A stretch of DNA of 64,000 nucleotides from Kitasatospora albolonga (GCA_002082585.1 CP020563.1:2164001-2228000), one strand, 5' to 3'; positions 1 through 8,876 are shown, numbered from the stretch's first letter. A program made the numbers and translations. Notes: a model not told the origin generated them from the letters alone.

Positions 1-138
1 CACCGACCCGAAGGGGTCCGTCTCACCGCCCACGATCTTGCGGCCCGCCCCGTCCGTGATGACGAACTCGGCCTGCCTCACCGGTTCGTTGACCGGGTCC
101 AGCACCCGGCAGCTGAGGACGCCCGCGGAACGGTGCAC
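1..138 (-). CDS. partial protein of unknown function (N-terminal piece, runs off the window)
   Basis: On the minus strand a frame from a GTG at 138 reads about 46 residues to the window edge and contains VLSCRVLDPVNEPVRQAEF and a later TDPFGSV. The short beta-strand pattern (VLDPVNEPVRQAEFVITDGAGRKIVGG) has the feel of a carboxypeptidase-regulatory-like or Ig-like domain, but this is an impression only. There is no convincing ribosome-binding site before the GTG and the rest of the gene is outside the window, so both start and identity are uncertain. Confidence 0.3.
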   Translation of the reverse strand, partial: MHRSAGVLSCRVLDPVNEPVRQAEFVITDGAGRKIVGGETDPFGSV

Positions 139-564
139 CGGGAATCCGGCCAGGGCCCCACCCCGCCCCGCACCCGCCCGACTCCTGTTTCCCAGCCAAC
201 GGCCGAACATGTTCTCCGTACCCCCAGGGGCGCTTCGTACCTCGGGGCCTCTGACAGGTGGACGTCATTGTCGGATACAGCGGCCCGCCGACGAGCATGC
301 ATTCGATCACCCTTGGGGCGTTCGAGGCAAACGGTGGGTCTGGGCAGACCTTGTACGGAGCTGGGACGAGCCGTACTGAGGTGTGCGCGAAGGTCCCCTT
401 TGAGTGTTTGCGCGCCAGGCCCGGACCCGGGGCCGCGCCCGATGCTCCGGTACGGATCGCGCCTTCCGGGCAGGGGTGCGGACACCGGCGCGGGAGTGGG
501 TGTGGGTGCGGGCACGAGTGCGGGCGCGGACGGGGGGCGCGGGGCGCGGATACCGTCGGAGGAC
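139..564. other. no gene recognised between a partial gene and a broken transposase
   Basis: Overlapping open frames exist on both strands here but none has a ribosome-binding site, a recognisable motif or codon use that favours it over the others. The stretch 470-545 is a low-complexity run rich in GCGGG/GTGCGGG. It lies immediately 3' of the transposase remnant and may include decayed element sequence. Confidence 0.4.
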
Positions 565-1351
565 CTATTGATCTTTTCGTGAGTTCGGCGGGTGGTGGGG
601 GATGGTCAGGCCGGTGTGGGTGAGGAACGACCACGGCAGTTGAGGCTTGGTGTCGATGCAGTGGATGCCTTGTTCGGTGGCGTCGGCGACGTCCGCGAGG
701 TGGTCACCGGCGAGGTCGCGCTTCTTGAGGGAGGAGGCCCCGGCCATCGACGCGCGCTTCCAGTTCAGGCAGTGCCGCAACAGCGGGGTGCGGTCCCGGG
801 GTGCGTAGGTGCGGCGGATCTGCGGGAGGAGCGAGACACCTGATTCGTCGAAAAACACGATCCAGGCACCTGTGTTCACGGCCCCCTTTTGATGCGCGGC
901 CACTCATGCGCGATCAGGCGGGCGATCTCGGACTCGCCCCGCTCGACCGCCCGCCGCCCGGGCCGTTGCAGGCTCCATCCGAGCCGGCCGGTCAGCAGTC
1001 GCCACACCGAGGCCCGCGAGAGGGACACCCCGTAACACGCTCGACCACCGCACCGACCCGCTCCAACGTCCACAGACCGGCCTCGAAGCCGTGGGCCTGG
1101 GCACCCCGCTCCAGCGCGGCCCGTACCTCTTCCACCGGGGCATCGCCCACCTCCGGCGGGCGACCGGATGCCGACCGTCGCCGCGTCGTCTCAGCTCCGC
1201 CGCTCTCCCATGCGCGTCTCCACCGCCGCACACTCTCGGCATGGACCCCTACCGTCCCCGCGACCTCGGCGTTCGAGCGGCCCTGCCCGAACAACTCGGC
1301 CGCACGAACTCGCCGAGCCTCCGCCAACTGCAACCTCGACAACGGAGGAAC
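565..1351 (-). pseudogene. IS630-family transposase, broken by frameshifts and an internal deletion
   Basis: The minus strand holds pieces of one IS630-type transposase in different frames. An N-terminal part (about 1351-1040) has a helix-turn-helix with GRSNAEVAGTVGVHAESVRRW. A frameshift near 1040 leads to SLSRASVWRLLTGRLGWSL and IAHEWPRIKRG. A second shift near 890 leads to the DDE start WIVFFDESGVSLLPQIRR. After LNWKRASMAGA the sequence jumps directly to the C-terminal signature DLAGDHLADV...PWSFLTHTGL, so the central catalytic part is deleted. The element cannot make active transposase. I could not define its terminal inverted repeats. It marks the accessory patch next to comEC. Confidence 0.8.
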
Positions 1352-1578
1352 AGACCCCCAGAAACCGTGGACGACGATTGAGACGACACAACAGAAGGCC
1401 CTCACCCATCCACCCACCCGACACACCGAACTTACGAAAATCGACCGACATCAGCCACTCGACGTCGTCCGCCGCGTCCGCCTTTGATGGCGCGTTTATG
1501 GTCGGTGGCTCGGCGAGCAGAACCTCTGTGACGCCGTTGCCGGGCACCATGGGCCCGGCAAAGGTTCCTGAGGCAGGG

Positions 1579-3027
1579 TCAGCAGCTGGCGCCCTGGGGG
1601 GCACGGGTGTGCGATCGCAGCACGAGAGCGATCACGATGGCGATCGCAGAGCATATGGCCAGCCCCAGGAAGCCGTTGCCGACGCCTGCGGTGGTCGCGT
1701 CCACGAGCGAACCGCCGCCGTTGAGACGGCTGTCGACCGAGGTCGCGAGGATGGTGCCGACGACGGCCATACCAAGGGCGGCGCCGGTCTCGTTGAAGGT
1801 GTTCAGCAGACCGGATCCGACGCCGGATTCCTCCAGCTTGACGTGCGAGGTACCGATGCCGAACAGCGGGACGAAGCAGGCGGGCAGACCGGCGCCGATG
1901 ACGGCCAGCGCGACGATGGCCAGCGGGACGCTGTCGGTGCCGGTCGCCAGGACGCCCGCGCCGACCAGTTGCAGCGCGGCCCCGACTACGTACATGCCGC
2001 CCAGGCCCAGGTTGTCGGCCAGCGACGGGGCGACCAGGGCGACGACGAGGGCGGCCAGGCCCATGGGGAGCAGCGAGAGACCGGTGGCGAAGGCGCTCAT
2101 CTCGTGGACCCGCTGGAAGTACATGCTGGCCAGGAAGGAGCTGCTGATCATCACGCTGGCCACGAGGAGCAGGCCGACGCTCGACAGCCAGTAGGTGGGC
2201 TTGCGCAGCAGGTGCAGTGGAAGCAGAGGGTCAGCCTGGCCGATCTCCATGAAGGTCACCGCCGCAAGCAGCACCATGGCGGCGCCGATGCTGATCCAGG
2301 CGTTCCGGTCGCCGAATCCCTCGTGGAGGCGAATCAGGCCGAAGGACAGGGCGGCGATTCCGGCGGTGGACACGATCGCTGACGGCAGTCGCAGCTTGCG
2401 ACCGCTGTTCGTCCTGAGGGCGGGCATGCTGCGCAGGGCGCCGATGAAGGCGGCGATGCAGACAGGGATGTTGATCAGGAAGGCCCAGCGCCAGCTGATC
2501 GCCGTGACGATCAGACCACCGAGCACCACGCCGATGGTCGCGCCGATCACGCCGAGACCGCTCCAGGCGGTCAGCGCGATCTTGCGTTGCTCCTCGTCCT
2601 GGTAGACCGCCAGGACGATGGACAAGGCGGCTGCGGAGAGCAGCGCGGCCCCGGCCCCCTGGATGGCGCGGCCTGCGACGAGCAACTCCTGGTTGCCCGC
2701 GATACCGCAGAGCACAGAGGAGACGGCGAAGACGGAGAGGCCGCCGAGAAAGGTACGGCGGCGGCCGAAGACGTCGGAGACGCGGCCGCCGAAGAGCAGC
2801 AGGCCGCCGAGCATCAGGACGTACGCGCTGATGGTCCACTGAAGGGCTGTCTGATCGGCGGGCAACTGGGTCCCGATCGAGGGGAGCGCCACGTTCACGA
2901 CCGTCGAGTCCAGCATGACCATCAGCTGGGCCACGCCGACCACCACCAGGGTGGCCCAGGGGGCCTGTGTGGGCGATTGCTCCGCGCCCCGCTCGGCAGG
3001 TTGGGGGGCCAGCGTCTGCTCGGTCAC
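1579..3027 (-). CDS. DHA2-family drug efflux MFS transporter
   Basis: A 482-residue polytopic membrane protein of the QacA/EmrB (DHA2, 14-TM) class, expected to export lipophilic drugs by proton antiport. Diagnostic motifs are LDSTVVNVALPSI in the first helix, GGRVSDVFGRRRTFLGG in the first cytoplasmic loop, and GAGAALLSAAALSIV. I chose GTG at 3027 because AGAGGAGA lies seven bases upstream; a longer reading to 3237 would cover the regulator's promoter. It is transcribed divergently from the MarR-type gene at 3133, and the 105-base gap contains a paired inverted repeat, so the pump is very probably repressed by that regulator and induced by a ligand. The substrate cannot be read from sequence. 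Confidence 0.88.
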   Translation of the reverse strand: MTEQTLAPQPAERGAEQSPTQAPWATLVVVGVAQLMVMLDSTVVNVALPSIGTQLPADQTALQWTISAYVLMLGGLLLFGGRVSDVFGRRRTFLGGLSVFAVSSVLCGIAGNQELLVAGRAIQGAGAALLSAAALSIVLAVYQDEEQRKIALTAWSGLGVIGATIGVVLGGLIVTAISWRWAFLINIPVCIAAFIGALRSMPALRTNSGRKLRLPSAIVSTAGIAALSFGLIRLHEGFGDRNAWISIGAAMVLLAAVTFMEIGQADPLLPLHLLRKPTYWLSSVGLLLVASVMISSSFLASMYFQRVHEMSAFATGLSLLPMGLAALVVALVAPSLADNLGLGGMYVVGAALQLVGAGVLATGTDSVPLAIVALAVIGAGLPACFVPLFGIGTSHVKLEESGVGSGLLNTFNETGAALGMAVVGTILATSVDSRLNGGGSLVDATTAGVGNGFLGLAICSAIAIVIALVLRSHTRAPQGASC

Positions 3028-3055
3028 CGCGTCTCCTCTACATCTCAGCAAAAAG

Positions 3056-3106
3056 ATCCATGCGAATGCATTGATTGACGAGCACGGTACATGCATGCGA
3101 ATGGAT
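3056..3106. promoter_or_regulatory. paired inverted-repeat operator between MFS pump and MarR gene
   Basis: Left half-site ATCCATgcgaATGCAT (3056-3071) and right half-site ATGCATgcgaATGGAT (3091-3106) have outer and inner hexamers that are exact inverted complements (ATCCAT/ATGGAT, ATGCAT/ATGCAT), separated by 19 bases. This is the arrangement expected for two MarR dimers repressing divergent promoters. Function is inferred from symmetry and location. Confidence 0.6.
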
Positions 3107-3132
3107 CGACAAGTACACGCATCGAACCTACG

Positions 3133-3555
3133 ATGAGAGGTGTGACAGAAACAGTTCTGACCGAACGATGGGTGACCGTGTCCCGCGCCTGTGCGCAGAT
3201 CAATCAGGCCGCTGAACGCGCGCTGGCCGAACGCCACGGCCTCTGCGTCAGCGCCTTCGAGATCATGGACGTGATGGCGCGCACGGATGACTGGATCCGG
3301 GCGGGTGAACTCAGCTCTCGCGCGACCCGCAGCCAGCCGCAGGTCTCACGCCTGCTGGCGCAGATGGTCAGCGCCGGCTATGTCGAGCGCAAGCCGTGCC
3401 CCAACGATCGGAGGGGCTTCGACGTTCAGCTCACCCCGCCCGGCCGGCAGCTCTTCGCGCAGTCCGTCGCCACGATGGAAACGGTGCTGCGAGAAATGAC
3501 CGAAAGCAGCGAAGAAGTGCGGGACGCGATGGGCGTAACCGCCGCCCACCAGTAG
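3133..3555 (+). CDS. MarR-family transcriptional regulator
   Basis: A 140-residue protein with the MarR winged-helix layout: an N-terminal dimerisation helix, SSRATRSQPQVSRLLAQMVSAGYVERKPC as recognition helix and the start of the wing, then DRRGFDVQLTPPGRQL, the DxR wing motif typical of the family. Expected to be a ligand-responsive repressor of the divergent pump at 1579-3027 and of itself. ATG at 3133 has no clear ribosome-binding site and lies just past the operator, so the message may be leaderless. Reading on past the TAG stop in the same frame gives the PPOX-like remnant described next. Confidence 0.85.
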   Translation: MRGVTETVLTERWVTVSRACAQINQAAERALAERHGLCVSAFEIMDVMARTDDWIRAGELSSRATRSQPQVSRLLAQMVSAGYVERKPCPNDRRGFDVQLTPPGRQLFAQSVATMETVLREMTESSEEVRDAMGVTAAHQ

Positions 3556-3783
3556 AGCTATCCGCTGGTGTTAGGAGCGGACCTGCCCGCCGCCGACGGT
3601 GACGCGTTCGCGGCGAAGCTCGCGTGGGACCCGCGGAAGCACTCCCCGTGGGTGTACCTGCGCATCACCCCGCACACCGTTCGGGCCTGGCGGGAGGTGA
3701 ACGAGCTGGCCGACCGCGACCTGATGCTCTCCGGCACCTGGCTGACCCGGCCCGCCCCGACCCCGGCAGGCCACCCGGCCTGA
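3556..3783 (+). pseudogene. C-terminal remnant of a pyridoxamine-5-phosphate-oxidase-like protein
   Basis: Directly after the MarR stop, in the same frame, about 75 codons read through FAAKLAWDPRKHSPWVYLRITP and VRAWREVNELADRDLM, which resembles the C-terminal end of PPOX-class flavin proteins (a strand followed by RxxAWREVNE...DGTWL). The N-terminal FMN-binding half is missing and GTG at 3568 is a poor start, so this looks like a truncated leftover and not a working gene. Family assignment is from remembered sequence patterns, so moderate confidence only. Confidence 0.45.
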
Positions 3784-3826
3784 ACGTCCACCCCTTCCGC
3801 GGCGCGCCCACCCCCTCCGCGCCCCT

Positions 3827-6574
3827 TCACGAACGCCCCACCGCCCGCAGCTCCCTGCCCGCGCCCGTCACCGCGATGGCACCGTCGGTGTCCGTACGCA
3901 GGACCCGCGCACCGGCGGCCCTGAGTGCGTCGACGGTCCGGGGCGCCGGGTGGCCGTACGGGTTGTTCGCGCCGCAGGAGATCAGCGCCAGCCTCGGCCG
4001 CGCGCTGTGCAGCAGCCCCCTGTCCTGGAAGGCGGAGCCGTGGTGGGCCACCTTGAGGACGTCCACCCGGGGCAGCCCGGCGGGGCTGTGCAGCAACCGC
4101 AGCTGGGCCGGCGGTTCCAGGTCGCCGAGGAGCAGCAGCGTCAGGCCGCCCGCGGCCCGTACGTGGAGAGTCACGCTGGAGTTGTTGGGCCCCTGAACCG
4201 CGCCTCCCCGCGCTCCCGGCCGGTCGCTCGGCCACACGACCCGCCAGTCGAGCGGACCGGCCCTGCGCCGCTCGCCGGGTACCGCCCGCACCGTCGGGAC
4301 CCGCGCCGAGGCCGCCGTACGCCGGACGAACTCAGCCTGCTCGGGCGGCTCGTCGAGGCTCGTCGTCTGGACGGCGCCCACGGATCTGCCCCGCAGCACC
4401 CCGGGCAGTCCCCGCACGTGGTCGGCGTGGAAGTGGGTGAGGATCACGAGCGGAACACGGGTGACACCGAGATCGCGGAGGCAGCGGTCGACGGCACGGG
4501 GATCGGGTCCGGCGTCCACGACCACCCCCGTCCCCTCCCCGGCCGCGAGCACCATCGCATCGCCCTGTCCGACGTCGCACAGCGCGAACGCCCAGCCCGG
4601 CGGCGGCCATCCGGTCACGATGCGGGTCAGCGGGACCGGCCGCAGCACCACGAGGACGAGGAGCAGCGCGACGGCCGAGCAGACCCAGGGGTGGCGCACC
4701 AGCCGAGGGGCGAGGAGCACCGCCAGGACGGTGAAGGCCGCGAGCAGGGCGGCACCGGCCCACCCCCCGGGCCAGGGGAACTCCGCACCGGGAAGGTCCG
4801 CCCCCGTGCGGGCCACCCCGGCGATCCACCCGACGGGCCAGCCCGCGACCCGGGCCAGCAGTTCGGCCACCGGCGGGGCGACCGGCGCGACGGCGAGGGC
4901 CAGGAACCCGAGCACCGTCGCGGGCGCCACCGCGAACTCCGCCAGCAGGTTGCACGGGATCGCCACCAGACTCACCCGTGAGGCCAGGACCACCACGACG
5001 GGTGCGCAGACCGCCTGCGCGGCTGCTGCTGCCGCCAGCACCTCCGCGAGCCGGGGAGGTACCCGGCGCCGTTGCAGCGCCGCGCTCCACCTCGGCGCGA
5101 GGGTCAGCAGCGCGCCCGTGGCGAGGACCGAGAGCAGGAACCCGTAGCTCCGGGCCAGCCAGGGGTCGTACAGCACGAGCAGCACAACGGCCGCCGCCAG
5201 AGCGGGGATCAGGGATCTGCGACGGCCGGTTCCGATCGCGAGGAGGGTGATGAGGCCGCAGGCCGCCGCGCGCAGGACGCTCGGCTCCGGGCGGCAGACG
5301 ACGATGAACACGAGCGTCAACGCTCCGCCGATCAACGCGGTCCCCCGCAGGGAGATGCCCAGCTTCGGTGCCAGCCCGCGCCGTTCACTGGTGAGCGCCG
5401 AGCCGGGCGGGCCGATGAGGAGGAACAGCAAGATTGACAGGTTCGCCCCGGAAACGGCCAACAAGTGCGTCAGATCGGTGGCCTTGAAGGCGTCGTGCAG
5501 GTCCGGCGGGACCCTGGACGTGTCGCCGACCACCAGCCCCGGCAGCAGCGCCCGCGCGTCCGCGTCGAGCCCGTCCGTCGCCTCCCGCAGCCCGGAGCGC
5601 AGTTCCCCGGCCGCCTGTTGGACCCGCGTCGGAGGCCCTGTGATCCGGGGCGGCCCCCCGGTGTCCACCCGCAGGACGGCGGCCAGGCGTTCGCCCGCGT
5701 GGGCAGGGGGTGAGAGACGGCCGCCGACGCGGAGCCGGGTGGACGGCAGCAGCCGCTGCCACTCGGCCCGGTCGTCCCCGGGCGAGACCATGAGGAGCAC
5801 GGGCGTACGGACCCGGGTGCGGTGGCCACCCGGTTCAACCACCTCGATGATGTCGGCGCCGATGAGGAGGGAGGGCGGGGTGCTGTGGCTTCCCCGGACG
5901 CCGGGGCGGGTCGGCCGGGGGTCCGATGTCACCCGTACCTCGGCGTCGACCCGCGCATGCTCCTGCGCCAGCCCGGGAACGGGCCCGCGCCGCACGTCGG
6001 CACCGTGCAGCCCGGCCGTGGCTCCGCCCGCCGCCGCACAGAGCAGCACGGCTCCCACCGCGACGGCCCGCCTGCCTCCCGGGGACACGACACCCCACCT
6101 TTCCCCCGCCGGTACGGCACCCCGACGCCCCCCTACGGGCGCGGCACCCTGTTCGCCTCCCACAGGGGCAGCGGCCCGTCCGTCCCCCCTGGGCGCAGCG
6201 GCCCGTCCGTCCCCCATGGGCGCGGCGACCCGTCCGCCTCTCACGGGTGCGGCGGCCCGTCCGCCTCCCATAGGCGCGGCGACCCGTCCGCCTTCCGCAG
6301 GCCCGGTGGCCCGCCTGCCTCCGGTGGTCGCGGTGGCCAGCAGTACGAGCGCCACCACGGCGCAGACCACCGACCCCGCTGCCACCCAGGGGCCCGGCAG
6401 CCCCAGCGCGAGGGCGGCAGCCGCCCAGACCGCCAGCGCCGGCGGAACGAGCCGGAGGTCCGTCGGTCCTTCCTCCCGCGCTCGGGAGGAGGGGGCCGGC
6501 GCTCCGCTCGTGACGGCGGCGGTGTCGCGGTCGGCCGCCACGCCCGTCCCAGGGCCCGCCTCGCGGCTGCTCAT
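3827..6574 (-). CDS. comEC: ComEC/Rec2 competence-type DNA translocase
   Basis: A 915-residue membrane protein of the family that forms the channel for single-stranded DNA uptake. Two N-terminal hydrophobic helices (about 42-80) precede a low-complexity insert (94-166), then a third helix and the soluble DUF4131-like region. The Competence domain starts with LLAVSGANLSILLFLL (371-386) and spans many helices to about 650. The C-terminal metallo-beta-lactamase domain has CDVGQGDAM and the metal motif LTHFHADHVRG (712-722, HxHxDH), followed by KVAHHGSA, so the nuclease-like site looks intact. ATG at 6574 overlaps the comEA stop by four bases (ATGA), so the two are translationally coupled. The usual downstream neighbour in Streptomyces (holA) is not seen here; the accessory patch follows instead. 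Confidence 0.93.
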   Translation of the reverse strand: MSSREAGPGTGVAADRDTAAVTSGAPAPSSRAREEGPTDLRLVPPALAVWAAAALALGLPGPWVAAGSVVCAVVALVLLATATTGGRRATGPAEGGRVAAPMGGGRAAAPVRGGRVAAPMGDGRAAAPRGDGRAAAPVGGEQGAAPVGGRRGAVPAGERWGVVSPGGRRAVAVGAVLLCAAAGGATAGLHGADVRRGPVPGLAQEHARVDAEVRVTSDPRPTRPGVRGSHSTPPSLLIGADIIEVVEPGGHRTRVRTPVLLMVSPGDDRAEWQRLLPSTRLRVGGRLSPPAHAGERLAAVLRVDTGGPPRITGPPTRVQQAAGELRSGLREATDGLDADARALLPGLVVGDTSRVPPDLHDAFKATDLTHLLAVSGANLSILLFLLIGPPGSALTSERRGLAPKLGISLRGTALIGGALTLVFIVVCRPEPSVLRAAACGLITLLAIGTGRRRSLIPALAAAVVLLVLYDPWLARSYGFLLSVLATGALLTLAPRWSAALQRRRVPPRLAEVLAAAAAAQAVCAPVVVVLASRVSLVAIPCNLLAEFAVAPATVLGFLALAVAPVAPPVAELLARVAGWPVGWIAGVARTGADLPGAEFPWPGGWAGAALLAAFTVLAVLLAPRLVRHPWVCSAVALLLVLVVLRPVPLTRIVTGWPPPGWAFALCDVGQGDAMVLAAGEGTGVVVDAGPDPRAVDRCLRDLGVTRVPLVILTHFHADHVRGLPGVLRGRSVGAVQTTSLDEPPEQAEFVRRTAASARVPTVRAVPGERRRAGPLDWRVVWPSDRPGARGGAVQGPNNSSVTLHVRAAGGLTLLLLGDLEPPAQLRLLHSPAGLPRVDVLKVAHHGSAFQDRGLLHSARPRLALISCGANNPYGHPAPRTVDALRAAGARVLRTDTDGAIAVTGAGRELRAVGRS
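6077..6295 (-). repeat. 27-base tandem repeat inside comEC
   Basis: Codons 94-166 of comEC are about eight degenerate copies of a nine-residue unit of the type GGRVAAPMG / GDGRAAAPR, decaying toward the 3' end (GGRRGAVPA, GERWGVVSP). The repeat lies between hydrophobic segments, so it lengthens an extramembrane loop. Repeats of this kind usually vary between strains. Confidence 0.8.
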
Positions 6575-7908
6575 GGCTGCACGAGCGGTTGAAGGTCGGC
6601 GAACCGGCGGTCGCCGATGCCCTTGACCTGCCGGAGCTCGTCGACGGACCGGAATCCGCCGCTCTCCGTGCGGTGGTCGATGATGTGCTGCGCCAGCACC
6701 GGACCGACCCCCGGCAGGGTTTCGAGCTGCTCCTTAGTGGCCGCGCTCAGGCTCAGCGGTGCCGCCGGGCCGGGCGGCCCCGGTGCACCCGCTGCCCCGC
6801 CGGTCGTCCCGGCGGCGGCCTGGGCCTGAGGGAGCCCCACCACGACCTGTTCACCGTCCATGAGGACACGCGCCCGGTTGAGCCCCGTGACATCGGTCCC
6901 GGGGCGCACACCGCCCGCCTCCCGGAGCGCGTCCGCCACCCTCGAACCGGCGGGAAGACGCTGGACCCCCGGCCGGTGCACCTTGCCGCTGACGTCCACG
7001 ACGATCTGCCCGGCCGCTTCGGGCGGAGGGGAGGGCGGTACACCGGCAGCAGGCCGGGGCAGCGGTCCCGCGCCTCCGGGCCGTAACGCGTCCTCGACCG
7101 CCGCGGACGCCCCCGGCTCCACCGCTTCGGGCGCACGCACGGCCTGCGGACGCACGGACCAGAAGTGGAACACGGCGAGGCAGACAGCGGCCAGCAGCAC
7201 CAGGGCCAGCGCCGCGAGCGCCCGGGGCGTCGGCCCGCACCTGAGCCGTACCCACAACGGCATCCGGTCCCAGAGCCCCGACGCCGCGTGCCGCACTCCG
7301 ACGGACCCACGCGCCCGCACCCGTACGTCCTCTTCCGCGCCCTCCCCTGCCCCCGCGCTGCCGTCGGGGAGAGGAAATGGTCTCGGGGGCGGGGGCGGGG
7401 GCAGGGGCAGGGTCGAGGTCGAGGTCGGCGGTGAAGTCGGGCTCAGGGCCGGAGGCGAGCTCGAGGCTGGAGCCGGATTCAGAGATGGGTTCAAAGGCGG
7501 GCTCGGGTCAAGAACCGCACCCGGGCCCGGGTCGCCCGCCATCAGCGCGTCCGCCCGGCGCCGCGCGGACGCCGCCGCCAGGGCGGCACGGCCCCGTGCG
7601 GACCCCTGCCTGCCGGGGCGGGCACCGGGGCGGAGCCCCGCCCTGCCGCTCGGGCGGCTGCCGGGACCCCTTCGCACCCGACGCCCAGGCACCGGAGCAC
7701 GTTCGACAGCGGCCGCCGCTCCCGCCGCCGCACCATCGGAGGCCGAGGGCGGTGCGGGAGGCACCGTCGAAGGCGGGGAAGCAGCGGGCGGGACGGCGGC
7801 GGAGAGATGATCAGGGGCAGCGGAGAGGTGGTCGGGAGTGGCGGGCAGGGGATCGGGAGCGGTAGGCAGGTGGTCGGGGGTCGATACCCGAGGCAGTCGA
7901 AGGGCCAT
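6571..7908 (-). CDS. comEA: ComEA-like DNA-binding protein with SLBB and helix-hairpin-helix domains
   Basis: 445 residues. A long Pro/Ala/Arg-rich N-terminal half starts with near repeats (PDHLPTAPDPLPATPDHLSAAPDHL), followed by one transmembrane helix (ALAALALVLLAAVCLAVFHF). The extracellular part has an SLBB fold (IVVDVSGKVHRPGVQRLPAG) and at the C-terminus two helix-hairpin-helix motifs (LETLPGVGPVLAQHIIDHR and LRQVKGIGDRRFADL) that bind DNA backbone. It would hand double-stranded DNA to ComEC. The N-terminal extension is much longer than in Bacillus ComEA; the start is the first ATG and could be internal. It is the first gene of a comEA-comEC operon. Confidence 0.88.
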   Translation of the reverse strand: MALRLPRVSTPDHLPTAPDPLPATPDHLSAAPDHLSAAVPPAASPPSTVPPAPPSASDGAAAGAAAAVERAPVPGRRVRRGPGSRPSGRAGLRPGARPGRQGSARGRAALAAASARRRADALMAGDPGPGAVLDPSPPLNPSLNPAPASSSPPALSPTSPPTSTSTLPLPPPPPPRPFPLPDGSAGAGEGAEEDVRVRARGSVGVRHAASGLWDRMPLWVRLRCGPTPRALAALALVLLAAVCLAVFHFWSVRPQAVRAPEAVEPGASAAVEDALRPGGAGPLPRPAAGVPPSPPPEAAGQIVVDVSGKVHRPGVQRLPAGSRVADALREAGGVRPGTDVTGLNRARVLMDGEQVVVGLPQAQAAAGTTGGAAGAPGPPGPAAPLSLSAATKEQLETLPGVGPVLAQHIIDHRTESGGFRSVDELRQVKGIGDRRFADLQPLVQP

Positions 7909-7960
7909 GCCTCACGACGTTAGGCACAACCGCCCGAACCCGCTGAGCAGCCCCGATTCC

Positions 7961-7987
7961 TGTGGATAACTGGCCAGTTGTGGATAT
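7961..7987. promoter_or_regulatory. two DnaA-box-like sites upstream of comEA
   Basis: TGTGGATAA (7961-7969, the exact complement of the consensus TTATCCACA) and TGTGGATAT (7979-7987, one mismatch) stand in the same orientation 18 bases apart, in the gap between comEA and degV. They are perfect or near-perfect to the E. coli-type consensus in very GC-rich DNA. Binding by DnaA is inferred only. Confidence 0.4.
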
Positions 7988-8030
7988 CTCAGTCACTCGT
8001 CCGAGGGTGACGACTCGTCCGAGGGCGGCA

Positions 8031-8876
8031 TCACCGCGGCGAGATCACCGCGCCGAGCAGCCCCGGCCCCGTGTGCGCCCCGATGACCGCGCCCACCTCG
8101 CTGACGTGCAGGTCGGCCAGGCCCGGGACACGTTCCCGCAGCCGCTCGGCCAGGCGCTCCGCGCGGTCCGGGGCGGCGAGGTGGTGGACGGCGATGTCCA
8201 CCGTCGCCTCACCGGCCCGCTCGGCGACGATCTCCTCCAGGCGGGCGATGGCCTTGGACGCCGTCCGTACCTTCTCCAGCATCTCGATCCGGCCGCCGTC
8301 GAGCTGGAGGATCGGCTTCACCGCGAGCGCGGAGCCCAGCAGCGCCTGGGCGGTGCCGATACGGCCTCCCCGGCGGAGGTACTCCAGAGTGTCGACATAG
8401 AAATAAGCGGACGTTCCGGCGGCCCGCTTCTCCGCCGCCGCCACGGCCTCGTCCAGTCCGCCGCCCGCCTCCGCGGCCTCCGCCGCCGCGAGGGCACAGA
8501 AGCCCAGGGCCATCGCGACCATGCCGGTGTCCACCACGCGTACCGGAATCGGGGCGTCCTTCGCCGCGAGCAGCGCGGCGTCGTACGTGCCCGAGAACTC
8601 CGCCGACAGGTGCAGCGAGACCACCGCGTCGGCCCCGCCCTCGGCCGCCGCCCGGTATGTCTCGGCGAAGACCTCGGGGCTGGGGCGGGAGGTGGTCACG
8701 GAGTGGCGTTTCTGCAGGGCCAGGGCGAGCGAGCGGGCCGAAATCTCCGTACCCTCCTCCAACGCCTGATCGCCCAGGACGACGGTCAGCGGCACCGCGG
8801 TGATGCCGTGCCGCTCCATCGTCTGGGGCGGCAGATAGGCCGTTGAATCGGTGACGACAGCGACATGGCGGGACAT
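8031..8876 (-). CDS. DegV-family fatty-acid-binding protein
   Basis: 281 residues of the DegV family, which bind a fatty acid and in Firmicutes supply it to the FakA kinase. The family signature is clear: VAVVTDSTAYLPP at the start, SRPSPEVF (TSQPSP-like), HLSAEFSGTYDAA, and the RRGGRIG loop before LLGSALAVKPIL. ATG at 8876 was chosen because it starts directly before the first DegV strand; a reading to 8936 would add an unconserved stretch. No clear Shine-Dalgarno sequence precedes it, so it may be leaderless. No FakA-like kinase gene is beside it in this window. Confidence 0.88.
   Translation of the reverse strand: MSRHVAVVTDSTAYLPPQTMERHGITAVPLTVVLGDQALEEGTEISARSLALALQKRHSVTTSRPSPEVFAETYRAAAEGGADAVVSLHLSAEFSGTYDAALLAAKDAPIPVRVVDTGMVAMALGFCALAAAEAAEAGGGLDEAVAAAEKRAAGTSAYFYVDTLEYLRRGGRIGTAQALLGSALAVKPILQLDGGRIEMLEKVRTASKAIARLEEIVAERAGEATVDIAVHHLAAPDRAERLAERLRERVPGLADLHVSEVGAVIGAHTGPGLLGAVISPR

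Noticed and set aside
1191..1604. A 137-codon minus-strand frame across the gap between transposase remnant and MFS gene
   Set aside because: It overlaps the transposase remnant in another frame and has no start signal or recognisable fold.
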